Of a stretch of 64,000 bases of DNA, positions 12,301-22,434 are shown piece by piece; positions within the stretch are counted from its first letter, which is position 1, and each line of letters begins with the position of its first letter. The DNA comes from Trachythela sp. YZ-2020 (taxonomy: Eukaryota; Cnidaria; Anthozoa; Malacalcyonacea; Clavulariidae). The position numbers and the translations under genes were made by a program. The notes beneath the pieces are model-generated. The model was not told the DNA's origin. It worked only from the letters and a program-made list of their open reading frames with translations, and did not search any database. Location: the NCBI GenBank assembly GCA_016169945.1, contig JADLSH010000379.1, forward strand, positions 3,004,001 to 3,068,000. Direction: 5' to 3'.

Positions 12301-15300
12301 CTTACACCGATTTACTGACAATATTGTGTTGCAATAAATAACAAATGTTCCAGTTGTGTGTTGTTGGTAATACTAAGAGATGTTATTCCCAACCGTAAGA
12401 TACAACTGGAAATCAATTTAGCACAAACAAAACGAGAATAACAGGCGAGAAATCCATTTTTCCTCTGCCGTTGTGCGCTGTTAATAATAAACTCGATCGT
12501 CTTGTATTGCAAAACTCTCTACAAACCTTATACAGTGGTCTTCTGACATCAATTGGACAGTTTTGAATAACTGTGTCCACAATTTCTGAGATTGGTACCA
12601 CCATACATTTTTGGTGGTCCAGCCTCGTACCCAGGCGCTTTGACTTGCTATGTGTGTCACATGACAATGTAGCAACTCAAAGTGCCTGGGTATGAGGCTG
12701 GTTGTGGTACATTTTTCACTTAATTGAGGTGGGCAAGCCAGAAATAGCTTTGGGCAACCAAATTTTTGGTGTGACATGCCCAAGGGTAATCACGTTTTTG
12801 AAATTTTGCGAGCCCTAAAACTATATATGTGAGTGCTTTGGGTGGCAAGTGGAATAAGATTGCTTTCCCTGAATTAGGTATATGTAAACAGGTCAACAAA
12901 GACAATATTATGTTGCAGCGGTTTGATTTGTATAATGTCATTGTCAAGACATTACAACCGTAGATACAGCTGCATTTTGATATAGCACAACAATAACGGA
13001 AATAAATTGGTCAAATAGCAAATTTCTTTCCCTACCTGCTGTGCAACTATGAAAAATTGTCCTCATTCTAATGCTAACCCTAATCCCAACATAATGTAAC
13101 AGTTGAAAAACTCTCTACAAACCTTATACAGTGGTCTTCTGACATCAATTGGACAGTTCTGAATAACTGTGTCCACAATTTCTGAGATTGGTGTGGTGAA
13201 ATCAGGGTTGGCGAACTAAAGCAAAGTATGTATGATCACATGTACGATTACAGACATAATAATATACATTACATAGAAATGTTCCTCGAATTTGATTGGC
13301 TGATTCCAGTGCAGTTAATCCCAAACAGCAGTGCAAAAATTTGTAATCACAGTGCAATTTTCTGTAATCACTGTGCAATTTTCTATGAACCAATCAAATT
13401 TTAGCTAAGTTCTGGGCAGATTGCTAAAAACAAAACAACATGGCGCCTTCGCCTAAACAGAGACTTCAAGGTGATGTAAAGTCCCGATGTAAACAAACCG
13501 GCAACGTCCGTTTGTTTACAATTTAAACACGCTATATTTAAAAAATTATGTGTTCTGGTTCGCTATGCTTTAAATAAATACAGATCCGAGTTTCTGATTT
13601 AGAAGATGTTGAATTTTAGTCGAAACAACACGAAATTTGGGCATTGTTTACATCGCGGGACCCCCCATAGCACATGCGCAGAATGGACTTTACATGGTCT
13701 TTAAAAGGGGACTTAAAAGACTGCTTAAAAGTTATTTTAAAGGTGAAAAATTAAGTAAATCCTCATGGTTCAGTTCACTTTCAAATGTTCGGCAATGCAT
13801 ACAAATGATATATAAAAGGAGCGAAAACATTATCAGTGGACGATTCGCCAAAGCTGGTAAGTTGAATGTATAGTTATCTCGAACATTTTTATGTATATTA
13901 TTAATAAGTAATAGGCAAGCATATTTCCTGTGAAATTTGGATATAACATGCACTCGTGAGCATTTGAAAGACCTCAAAATAGCACAAAGCCACAAACATT
14001 GAAAAACTCACTCGTGCATGTTATATCCAAATTGCACTCGAAACCATGCTATTACCTATACTTATTTAATGGATACTACTATATACACATGGCAGCCATT
14101 TCACTTCTTTGCCTTGTTCAATCTGTTATCCTACCTCAGGATGGAAAAAGATCTCTGGTCCTAAAAACCTTTCATAACCCACATCGACTGAAAATTTCTG
14201 AAATAACAAAAGTATGGAATAAAATCTACAACCTTATAGTGAATGTATCCTACTAACTCTCCCGATGATTTAGGAAGGGCCTTGAATCATTGGAATGCTC
14301 TGCTTAATCGTTGGAGAACTTTGAATGAAATCTACAACTCTCAGGTGAATGTGTGTCACTAACTCTTGACGACAGAACCCTAGATGCTTATAATTTTCAG
14401 GCTGACAAAAACAACAGTTTCCTGAATGTTCAGTTAGTATAAATATGGAAGAAGAAAATCTATCTATCATATTCAGGAAAGTCTCGTGAGATGTAATATT
14501 TCCCGCATTCAAGTCAGAATTTCTGTCGCTTTTCGGTCCTATGGTATAATTTGTATATATTTTAAACACCTGTTTATTGACTGAGTTAAGTCCCTCAAAT
14601 TTCTTCATCCACTTGTCTGGATCTGCATCGTATTTAGCAAATTCTTTTGCCACATCAGGACAAATGTATCCCCAGCGTTCCTACAAAGAAATACAGTAAG
14701 TCAAATTTTTTCAAAAGTGGGGTAGTGTGCTACAATAAGCTGCCGTGGTTTGTGTCTGAACTACATGAAAAAGATATCTCAAACGTTGGGGTTCAGTGTA
14801 AGTAGTATTCCACAATAAGCTGCCTTGGTTTGTGTCTGAACTACCTGAAAAAGACATCTCAAACGTGGTGGTCCAGTGTAGGTAGTATTCTACAATAAGC
14901 TGCCGTGGTTTGTGTCCGAACTACCTGAAAAAGAGATCTCAAACGTGGTGGTCCAGTGTAGGTAGTACTCTACAATAAGCTGTCGTGGTTTGTGTCTGAA
15001 CTACCTGAAAAAGAGATCTCAAACGTGGTGGTCCAGTGTAGGTAGTACTCTACAATAAGCTGCCGTGGTTTGTGTCTGAACTACATGAAAGATATCTCAA
15101 ACGTGGTGGTTCAGTGTAGGTAGTATTCTACAATAAGCTGCCGTGGTTTGTGTCTGAACTACCTGAAAAAGATATCTCAAATGTGGGGGTTCAATGTGGA
15201 TAGTGTTTTACAACAACTACGTGAAAAATTTGAAAAACATTGGAGGAGGTCAGTGAGTCAGTCACGAAGGCTTTCATTCAAAGAGTTTTGAAACGTTCAG

Positions 15301-18300
15301 GTAGTTCAGACTTCAGACTACAATCTGAATCATAGATGTTCCAGTTGTGTGTTGTTGGTAATACCGAGACACAGTACTCCCAACCATAGGACACAAATGG
15401 AAATTAATTTAGCACAACTTACGCGAATAATAGGATAGGAGTCATGATTATTCTTCTGCCGTTGTGCAAGTTTTACATAAGATGGTACATTGTATTACAT
15501 TTTTTATTGGCCTTTCACTGATCTGCTGTAATGCTGTACACCTATTTCATTATCTTTCACAGAACTAAAGTACCTTTATAGTTTTGGCAGTTTCCATTGA
15601 TTGTTCTGGAGGGATTCCAATTTCTCTTTCTCTCAAGATCTGTTGGACAAAGTATGTGATGTCTCGTCCTGCAATTGGAATGTGCTTTATACAGCTGCCA
15701 ATCACGTAGCCTTCAGCCTAAATAATACAAACAGGGGGTCACAGTTATATTAGTAGATATATTGTGGGTCTCACTATCATGTAGAAGATTGTGGTCAACC
15801 AGCAATAATCAACATTTTTAGTGAGAAAATAACTAAAGGTTTTTTTTTTCATTATATGTGGTATTAAGTAGTCTTGTACTCAGTGCTGTAAGTAACTTCG
15901 TTACAAGTAACGAAATTACAAGTAATCGTTACTTTTTTGAGTAACTATAGGGGTAACTAGTTACATTTTGCAAGGAGGTAACTGTAACTGTAACTAGTTA
16001 CTTTTTTGCTCAAAATGGAACGATAACGCGTAACATATGTTATCAGCGTTAAAGTTACTTTTCCGTTACATTTTCAGGCTAACTTCTACCATTTAATAAT
16101 TAATTAATCTACAGTCAAATTTGACAAATTCAAATTGTCAATTCATTACGTACTGTAATCGAACTATCGAAGTATTGAACATTTCAATATTTCATGCAAG
16201 GCAACATAACGTCTTGGCCAAATTATCAACGCTAATCTGCTGACCACTGGTCAGTGGTCACGGGCGCATTATTTTTGTAAATTGTATAAATCTTCACTAT
16301 TTTAAGATTTTTTCAACATAATTGTTAATTTTTCATGGGCTATTGAGTAGCTGGTTTATTGAGTAGTTGTTGACTTGTTCCTTAATTTAAAGACAGTACC
16401 AGTGTCACAAGCTAGAAATCCGCTCTTCTCCATACCCCTGCGGTTATTGTAAATACTAAATAGTAAACTGGGGGAATGTAACTTTGTAACTAGTTACAAA
16501 AATTTTGAAGTAACTTTGTAACGGTAACTAGTTACGTTTTTTTTCATGTAACTTTTACCAGTAACTAGTTCCTTTTTTGAACATGTAACTGTAACTGTAA
16601 CTAGTTCCAAAAAAAAAGTAACTTTTACAGCACTGCTTGTACTTGGTGCCAAATACATAGAATATTGTAATTGAGGGATATAGTCTATTTTCCTGGCTCC
16701 TACACAAGCCAATACTTCTGAAGTTGACCACCATTTGCTGCCTCATAATGCTTACTGAAACCTAACAATTGAATGTTGGACATACCACAGGGATAACATG
16801 TGTCACACCATCGCCAGAATCAATGACGGTTCCAGTTAGAGTTCTTTCACCAACTTGACGAGACGTCCAGGATGCAGCAAGTGCAAGCACAGCCTGTGTT
16901 TACAGTCACAATAGGAAAATAATTACTACAATTATGCAGAATTACAATACATATAATAACACACAAATTAGACACATATAGTCCACCCATAAAAAGTTCA
17001 CAGAAAACATACTGTATGTTTGTTGCAGCGGTTTGATTTGTATAATGTCACAGTTAAGACATTACAACCGTAGATACAGCTGCATTTTGATATAGCACAA
17101 CAATAACGGAAATAAATTGGTCAAATAGCAAATTTCTTTCCCTGCCTGCCGTGCAACTACTGTAAAGATTTGTAAATATCACAAATACAAATTTAAATAA
17201 AATAGTTTTGGAAACAAGCCTTACTTGCACTGCTATATATAAACCAGGAACATTGAATGATTCAAACATAATTTCTAGAAAAGCACAAAAACAGAGAATC
17301 GATCTCAGCATTTACTGTAAAAAACGTTCACCTCTGTAACCTGGGTTTAATTCCTGCAATATACTGTTGTCCGATTCTAACTTTGCCACGATCCTATGTA
17401 GGGATGAGCCGATAACGAAAATTACCGATTACTGAGGCCGATTATTTGTAGGTCGATTATCTCAACTTATCGGCTGATTAATCGGTATCTGCCGATTATT
17501 GTAAGTAGCAAGACGGTGGTGTAAAAACCTTTCAAAGACGGCGGTTGCTTTGACGTTCTTTGACCAAAGACTTTGATCACAGAAACTTTGATGGACATAG
17601 GCATAGCAGAAACGCATTGTATGGAAGCTTTTTAATTTTGCAAGTTCTTTCGCAATATGTTCATAAAAAACCCTGTGAAAAACAACCTATCTATTCGCTT
17701 GTATTTAGTATTTTAGCATGTGCTTGGCAACTGTGCAAAAAAAGTCTTATGGCAGATTATTTTGCCCTTTATCAAACAATAATTGGCTGATTACGGATTA
17801 TTTAAAAATGGTCGATTATTTTCCGATTAATTGGCTCATCCCTAGTTCCATGTGAGAAGAGTGCTTCCAGTTTGGCTCTACACCTGGTACTCTGGTTCCC
17901 TCCTATAGTAACACTGGACAAACAAGATATACATCTTACTGGACCTCTCAGAAGATAATTTTAGGACTGACAAAGCTATCCAATATAAAGTTAGTTTACT
18001 CTAGTTCAATTTACCAGCTGTGTATTCCCTGTTTTCGGGTGTATTTAATGGTGGTTCAGTCTAAATAAAAGATTTATATATTCAATAATCTATCACTAAA
18101 AAATGTAAAATGCCTAAATATATTTTCAAACAGGTATCACAAAAAGCTAGAATTACCAGTAAGAAAAAGTGGTCTTCCGGTTCGGCACGAAGGTACTTAA
18201 AAATACATTGTTCCCAAAATCTTTCCTAAAAATACATAATACACAATTTTACATATTTTAGAAAAATAGATGAATTTATGTCACTATTAACCCATTACCT

Positions 18301-18317
18301 GGCAGTCAGTACCCTAT

Positions 18318-18358
<41 letters not shown>

Positions 18359-20984
18359 ACTCTGGTGTTAGACAGAGTAAAATACTCTGGTGTTAGACAG
18401 AGTAAAATACTAAAGTAGGGTGCATGTGGGCACATTGCAAGCTAATGGGTTAATACAATATGCAGTTGTCAAAGTTTGTCAAAAGTTGAATTGATTATCA
18501 TACCATCAAATCCCAATCTTCAACGATACCATGACGAATTGGCCACTAAAAACACAACATACTTGCATCAAACTACTTCTCAATACAAATACCTGGTAAA
18601 TTATTATTCTATGCCCTTTAACAAACATGATATACCGGTAAAAGTAGAGCATATATACAAACCTTTGTGCTATATTGTGGTTTTTCAATTGCTTCGTCAC
18701 CAATGAAGAAATCTAGCACAAGTATGAAAATAATCTTAATCAATAGACATTATTGGCCAATACATGTTTATGCCTGTTCCCACTCAATTCACATAATTTC
18801 TGATAACTCACAAGCCTAATTGCCACTGTTCTGACGATGTAAACATAGAATGGAACAAAGATGGCCAAGCATTTAAACTATACAGGACTTGCAAAATCAC
18901 CTACCCGACGTCCCGGGAAGTCAATTTCTTGACTTGTGTCCCGACAGGCAACCAGAAATTATAAAATATACTTTTACAAGTCTTGTTATTTCATCTATGC
19001 ATTTAATAAAGCTGTGTGAAAAGTTGATTTGTCAAATGTATTGAAATTGAACAAAAATTTGTTGATATCAAAGGGCTCAATTGATGCGCGATAAAATAAA
19101 TTCCCCTGTACTCCATTTCTGTGAGCGTGTGTTAATCGCACAAACATGCCACAGCTTCCAGGTCGCCATACATTTTTGGTGGTCCAGCCTCATACCCAGG
19201 CGCTTTGACTTGCTATGTGTGTCACATGACAGTGTAGCAACTCAAAGTGCCTGGGTATGAGGCTGGTTGTGGTCCATTTTTCACTTAATTGAGGTGGGCA
19301 AGCCAGAAATAGCTTTGGGCAACCAAATTTTTGGTGTGACATGCCCAAGGGCAATCACTTTTTTTAATTTTTGCAAGCCCTAAAACTATATATGCGAATG
19401 ATTTTGCTAGGCAAGTGGAATAAAATTGCTTTCCCTGAATTAGGTATATGTAAACATGTCAACAAAGACAATATTATGTTGCAGCGGTTTGATTTGTATA
19501 ATGTCATTGTCAAGACATTACAACCGTAGATACAACTGCATTTTGATATAGCACAACAATAACGGAAATAAATTGGTCAAATAGCAAATTTCTTTCCCTA
19601 CCTGCTGTGCAACTACTGTAAAGATTTGTAAATATCACAAATATAAATTTAAATGAAAAATTGTCTGAATTCTAATGCTAACCCTAATCCTAATCCCAAC
19701 ATAATGTAACAGTTGAAAAACTGTGCACCAAATTTATTGTGATGCCATTTTAGGATGTTTTTATGAAAAATCACCAAACATTTGTGCACACATACCAAGA
19801 TCCTCAATGCCCTTTGTTGTCCTTCTTTGACTTTTATCACCAACTTTGGCACTTTCTTTAATTGCTATGGCTAAAAATTAAATTTTGTACTGGTTAATTA
19901 ACCTATGTATGACATAAATATTCAAATTCTTGATAGTTTTGTCTATAAATTTACCTGACGGCAAGATAAACTGTGGTTCCGTATTGCCAGCATAACCCAT
20001 CTTTGTATAACTATTTGGAAACAATGGTGATAATGACGTTAACCTATTAAGCCACAATTAACCTATTAAGCCACGATTGAATGTCCCCCCTACTCTGTTA
20101 TTTTACTCTAATGCCAGATGACTTTACTCATCAAATTGGGAATTGTTGGATGTTAACCCATTAAGCCGCAATGCGGCCTAATGCGCCCACTTTGTAATTT
20201 TACTCTAACGCCAGACAATTTTAACGCCAGACCGGAAGTGTTGGGCGTTAATGGTTAATGCAGTGCCAATCACTTCCGTGAATAAAATCATCTGGCATCA
20301 ATAGGCAGAATAAAATGCTAGGTGCACCCTTGCCCCCATACAAGCGAGGAATTATATTTTGCACACCTAATATACGACAAGCAAAATAGCAGGAAATGAT
20401 CTTTTATTTTGCCGTGTTGGATAACTTTAGGAACAGAAATATACATCAAATATAAATTATTTTTGTATTCTTTTATATGTCAACTAAGCAGTAAAATGTA
20501 CACATTGAGAAACAACTCAGTCGCCAATTATCTGAGCCCCAAGGCAACAGTTTTGTAGGAAAACAAGGCTAAATAATTCTTATTACAAGACTATTTATTA
20601 TTATAATGTTAAATCAAATATCCAGTTATTTTACACAATAATTACTAAATTGACTACTTGGATACATTAGTAAAAGTAAAATTCAATTATAAATATAAAC
20701 ATGAACACCTTTCGCTTGTTTTGTGGTTTGCAAGCATTCGCCAACTTTCTGTTAGGCCCATAAATATGTACGCAAAAACTACACTGTAAGCTACAGCAAT
20801 ACAAATACATTACAAACTACATAACAAGCAGCTGGAAAACAAGTTACGTGAGTATGCAGAGCATGAAATAAAGTTTCTAAGTGTTGGGAGTTATCTCCAG
20901 AACAAGCCGAAATGAACAAGAGCATTCAACTTACCCCGTTCCATTGTCAATAACACAAGCCGGCAGCCTGCCTTGAACAGACAT
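9344..20984 (-). CDS. ACTR3: Actin-related protein 3, complete, sixteen exons
   Basis: Arp3 is one of the two actin-like subunits of the Arp2/3 complex, which nucleates branched actin filaments in the cytoplasm. Exons: 20935-20984, 19955-20010, 19796-19870, 18663-18712, 18504-18545, 18157-18225, 18015-18060, 17225-17274, 16786-16893, 15574-15717, 14570-14680, 14135-14197, 13123-13215, 10768-10893, 10032-10115, 9344-9439. Every junction is GT-AG and the phases close to 420 codons plus stop; human Arp3 has 418. The start [15 protein letters not shown] carries the first phosphate loop DNGTG (13-17). The second loop, DSGDGVTH, is at 171-178 and the adenosine-site SGGSTM is at 324-329. The C-terminus is NPVFGVMS, as in other Arp3 proteins. 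Introns carry several mobile elements and a minisatellite, and exon 13 has a truncated duplicate. Confidence 0.98.
9540..9900 (-). repeat. Dispersed repeat with GGATGGATCCAGCTTGATC / AAATCCATCCCTG ends
   Basis: Contains ATGGATGGATCCAGCTTGAT at the left and CAGTAAATCCATCCCTG at the right, with C-rich blocks inside. Related sequence at 27119-27195 has GGGATGGATTTACTGGGGGG and CTGGATCCATCCCTG. A further piece shared with 27670-27735 includes AAATGCTCTGCCAAATCCAA. It lies in the last ACTR3 intron. Confidence 0.65.
10425..10626. mobile_element. Inverted-repeat element with a short reading frame
   Basis: Ends TATATACACAAGCTCTGGAT and ATCCAGAGCTTGTGTATATA are inverted copies. Inside are a 40-bp palindrome (about 10472-10513, TCTCTACTAGCAGGATAT and its complement) and a 33-codon frame at 10524-10625. 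The frame starts [20 protein letters not shown]. From memory this resembles the N-terminus of Crypton/DUF3504-type proteins common in invertebrate genomes, but the match is short and unproven. It lies in ACTR3 intron 14. Confidence 0.6.
10628..10737. repeat. Long palindrome
   Basis: Outer arms AACAGTTATTCT / AGAATAACTGTT and inner arms CTGATAGCCGACTCGGCGC / GCGCCTCGTCGGCTATCAG make a nearly complete hairpin of about 110 bp. It directly abuts the previous inverted-repeat element. It is probably the end of a larger mobile element. Confidence 0.75.
10919..12212 (+). mobile_element. GCCCCGGTCAAACGAG element with an internal 20-bp array, in ACTR3 intron 14's neighbour region
   Basis: The left end GCCCCGGTCAAACGAGGATG and the right end CTCGTTTGACCGGG are inverted. 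The right third (GTTTGACCGCCAACTCTC, CATCAACTTTGAGCTG, then TCAACTCTCATGCAACTCTT) matches the unexpanded copy at 47893-48152. Between them, about 10937-12057, the left arm has expanded into tandem repeats. The element lies between ACTR3 exons 13 and 14, in the same orientation as the large copy at 29757-46068. Confidence 0.88.
10937..12057 (+). repeat. 20-bp minisatellite, about 56 units
   Basis: Unit AGAGTTGATGAGAGTGATTG. Variants include single units with GGAGTTGATG or AGTAATTG, a few 10-bp half-units and one missing base near 11826. Its complement, CACTCTCATCAACTCTCAAT in rotated form, differs only slightly from the unit of the 16-kb array. The long minus-strand frames through it run on into real ACTR3 exon 14 but are not coding within the array. 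Confidence 0.95.
12340..12490 (+). repeat. Dispersed repeat with TGTTCCAGTTGTGTGTTGTT
   Basis: About 140 bp running from TGTTCCAGTTGTGTGTTGTT to TCTGCCGTTGTGC. A second, diverged copy in the same orientation lies at about 15337-15475. Both are in ACTR3 introns. Confidence 0.75.
12527..12596 (-). pseudogene. Truncated duplicate of ACTR3 exon 13
   Basis: Encodes [20 protein letters not shown] followed by LYK and a splice donor, identical in protein to the 3' part of exon 13 at 13123-13215. It differs there by one base (TTTTGAATA against TTCTGAATA). The 5' part of the exon (FANPDFTT) and its acceptor are missing: the homology stops at 12596, where the repeat element starts. It is a non-functional copy created together with the insertion at about 12597-13110. 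Confidence 0.92.
12597..13110. mobile_element. Insertion flanked by 85-bp direct repeats of ACTR3 exon 13
   Basis: The left part has an inverted repeat, CAGCCTCGTACCCAGGCGCT and its complement ending TGGGTATGAGGCTGG. The right part has TTGCAGCGGTTTGATTTGTA and ends near AACAGTTGAAAAACT. A close copy of the whole lies at about 19165-19716, also in ACTR3, and the right part recurs at about 17022-17200. The flanks at 12510-12596 and 13107-13193 are direct copies of the same target segment. Confidence 0.85.
14720..15215 (+). repeat. 80-bp tandem repeat, about six units
   Basis: Units contain CTACAATAAGCTGCCGTGGT, TTGTGTCTGAACTACCTGAA and CAAACGTGGTGGTCCAGTGT. Spacing of the first block is about 80 bp (14730, 14812, 14890, 14970, 15050, 15128). 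The same unit occurs as a shorter array at about 46823-47095 in a DNAJC7 intron. Confidence 0.9.
15881..16635. mobile_element. hAT-like miniature element with perfect 8-bp target duplication
   Basis: Terminal inverted repeats CAGTGCTGTAAGTAAC and GTAACTTTTACAGCACTG bound 755 bp. Identical 8-mers CTTGTACT flank it at 15873-15880 and 16636-16643. The interior is rich in GTAACTAGTTAC repeats and has no transposase. It is a non-autonomous hAT insertion in the ACTR3 intron between exons 9 and 10. Confidence 0.92.
17022..17200 (+). repeat. Partial copy of the 12597-13110 repeat
   Basis: Matches TTGCAGCGGTTTGATTTGTA through CAAATTTCTTTCCCTGCCTG and continues TGTAAAGATTTGTAAATATC as in the copy at 19165-19716. 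It is in ACTR3 immediately 3' of exon 8 (in gene orientation) and lacks the left inverted-repeat half. Confidence 0.85.
17399..17844. mobile_element. Miniature element with GGGATGAGCCGAT ends
   Basis: Ends TAGGGATGAGCCGATA and ATTGGCTCATCCCTA are inverted, and the interior has repeated CCGATTA motifs. The ends resemble those of the hAT-like element at 2387-2883. The flanking 8-mers match only in part (ATCCTATG, GTTCCATG), so any target duplication has decayed. It lies in an ACTR3 intron. Confidence 0.7.
18290..18455. repeat. TTAACCCATTA-type miniature element, rearranged
   Basis: Begins TTAACCCATTACCTGGCAGT and ends GCAAGCTAATGGGTTAA, with GTTAGACAGAGTAAAATAC repeated three times inside. It is the reverse orientation of the 138-bp unit at 3511-4456. 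Further decayed pieces lie at 20040-20340. Confidence 0.75.
19165..19716 (+). repeat. Second long copy of the 12597-13110 repeat
   Basis: Begins GCCATACATTTTTGGTGGTC and ends CAGTTGAAAAACT, with the same internal order as 12597-13110 plus an extra GTAAAGATTTGTAAATATC block. It lies between ACTR3 exons 3 and 4. Its flanks are not obvious duplicates of each other. Confidence 0.85.
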
Positions 20985-22434
20985 AATGTTAGTACAGTTC
21001 TTTGGGCTTATAAATCCGCGCTTTGATTAAAAATAGGGTAATTTTCAGAGAGATATCAAGCAAAAACTTAAGGAACAAGGTACTCCAGGCGGAAGCCAGA
21101 CAGCAAGATGGCGACCAGGAGGGAGGATCCGGAGCAATAATGCATTATGGGTAGACAAATATGGCTGACAAAGAGGCATTTCCTTTCAAAATTAAACCTA
21201 ATTTAAAATTTAAGAGCGCTCCTTTTTAAGTATTTCTACAAAACAGTACGTAGGAAGTACACTTCTGAACAAAGACTACATGACTTTTAGCCATAGACAA
21301 GCTTTTGTCACTTAAAAGAGTAGTTTTCTGTCTGTTTTCGACTCGGTTTGGTTTCATTTTCTGAATGGGGAAAGCGAAATTGTTTTCTTGCCTTATACAG
21401 TATTTCCTCGTTACGATTATTGATGTGAATTGATTGCACTTAGGGACCGTTCATATTCTATCTAGGAGGGGGCTGTGGAATTTAGTGTGCTCTCTTAAAT
21501 TTTTAGCGTGGCCACCCCTTCATACTCAACTTTTTCCCAGTGGCCCACCCCTTAATGATATTTTTTCAAATGACCACGCCCCGGCCCCCCACCTCTTCTA
21601 AAAATTCCTAATTATGTACTGAACATATATATATATGTAAATATCTTGCTCAAGCTGTGTCAGAGCCAAAAAAAAATTCGTGGACTTTCAGGACTTTCAG
21701 GTGACAACACCAAAACACCAAAACATTGTATTATTTTTTGTGTGACCCCCTTTCGCCGATATTTTTTAGCGTGGCCCACCCCTTTCAGGCCATCTTTTTT
21801 CGGATGGCCAACCCCCTAATTCCACAGCCCCCAGTGCAGGTAGCATTCTATGGTTTCTGCCTGAACTACTCGAAAAAACATAGATTTATTAAAATATTAC
21901 CCTTCTAAACTCCAGACGAAGGGCTTTTTAATCCTATACCAATGTATAATAAACTGCTACCTACAATAAGAATATAAACCTTAACACTCTAGGAAAATTT
22001 GAGAGAAAAGCTGAAACAGCCTAGTTAAATGTTAACGACAAAGGGTAAAGGCCAATGAACTGGTAAACCGACCACTGGGAGACCAGTGGGTGAAAATATT
22101 TTAAAATAGTCAAATATTTTCAGGCTTTAGATATTTGGCCCGACCCGTAATTGCCATGCCCCATACACAACCCAAATAATAATGCTTATGTTAAGACACG
22201 CATTGTAAACAACTTTTAAATTTAATAACACAATAACTAAACTATAATTTCGACATTTGCATTTTGTAAACAGATGAAGAATGAAAATTAGGCAAGGATT
22301 AAATCTTGGGATTAAATTACCTAGGTTGCTATGACTATACCGCATTGCGTGAATAATATGCTTGTACGTGTTGGACATTTTGTACACAAGTGCTAACTAA
22401 ATAGCAAAATATTTAAGTTAAATAATTTAACCTC
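20985..22434. other. Divergent intergenic region between ACTR3 and the plus-strand gene
   Basis: Contains the presumed promoters of both genes. At 21104-21113 the sequence CAAGATGGCG followed by ACC matches the core of the YY1-type motif often found at metazoan housekeeping starts; it is about 120 bp upstream of the ACTR3 start codon. That assignment is an inference from one motif. A miniature element fills 21467-21832. Confidence 0.5.
21467..21832. mobile_element. Inverted-repeat miniature element
   Basis: Left GGGGGCTGTGGAATTTAG and right CTAATTCCACAGCCCCC are inverted copies, bounding about 365 bp with repeated GCGTGGCCACCCC-like blocks. No coding content. It lies in the ACTR3/plus-strand gene spacer. 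Confidence 0.7.

Noticed and set aside
12413..12783. Minus-strand frames of 84 and 100 codons with [13 protein letters not shown]
   Set aside because: They read through the truncated exon 13 copy and adjacent repeat; the complete exon is at 13123-13215.
17399..17844. Perfect hAT target duplication at this element
   Set aside because: The flanking 8-mers agree in only five of eight positions, so I claim only the inverted ends.
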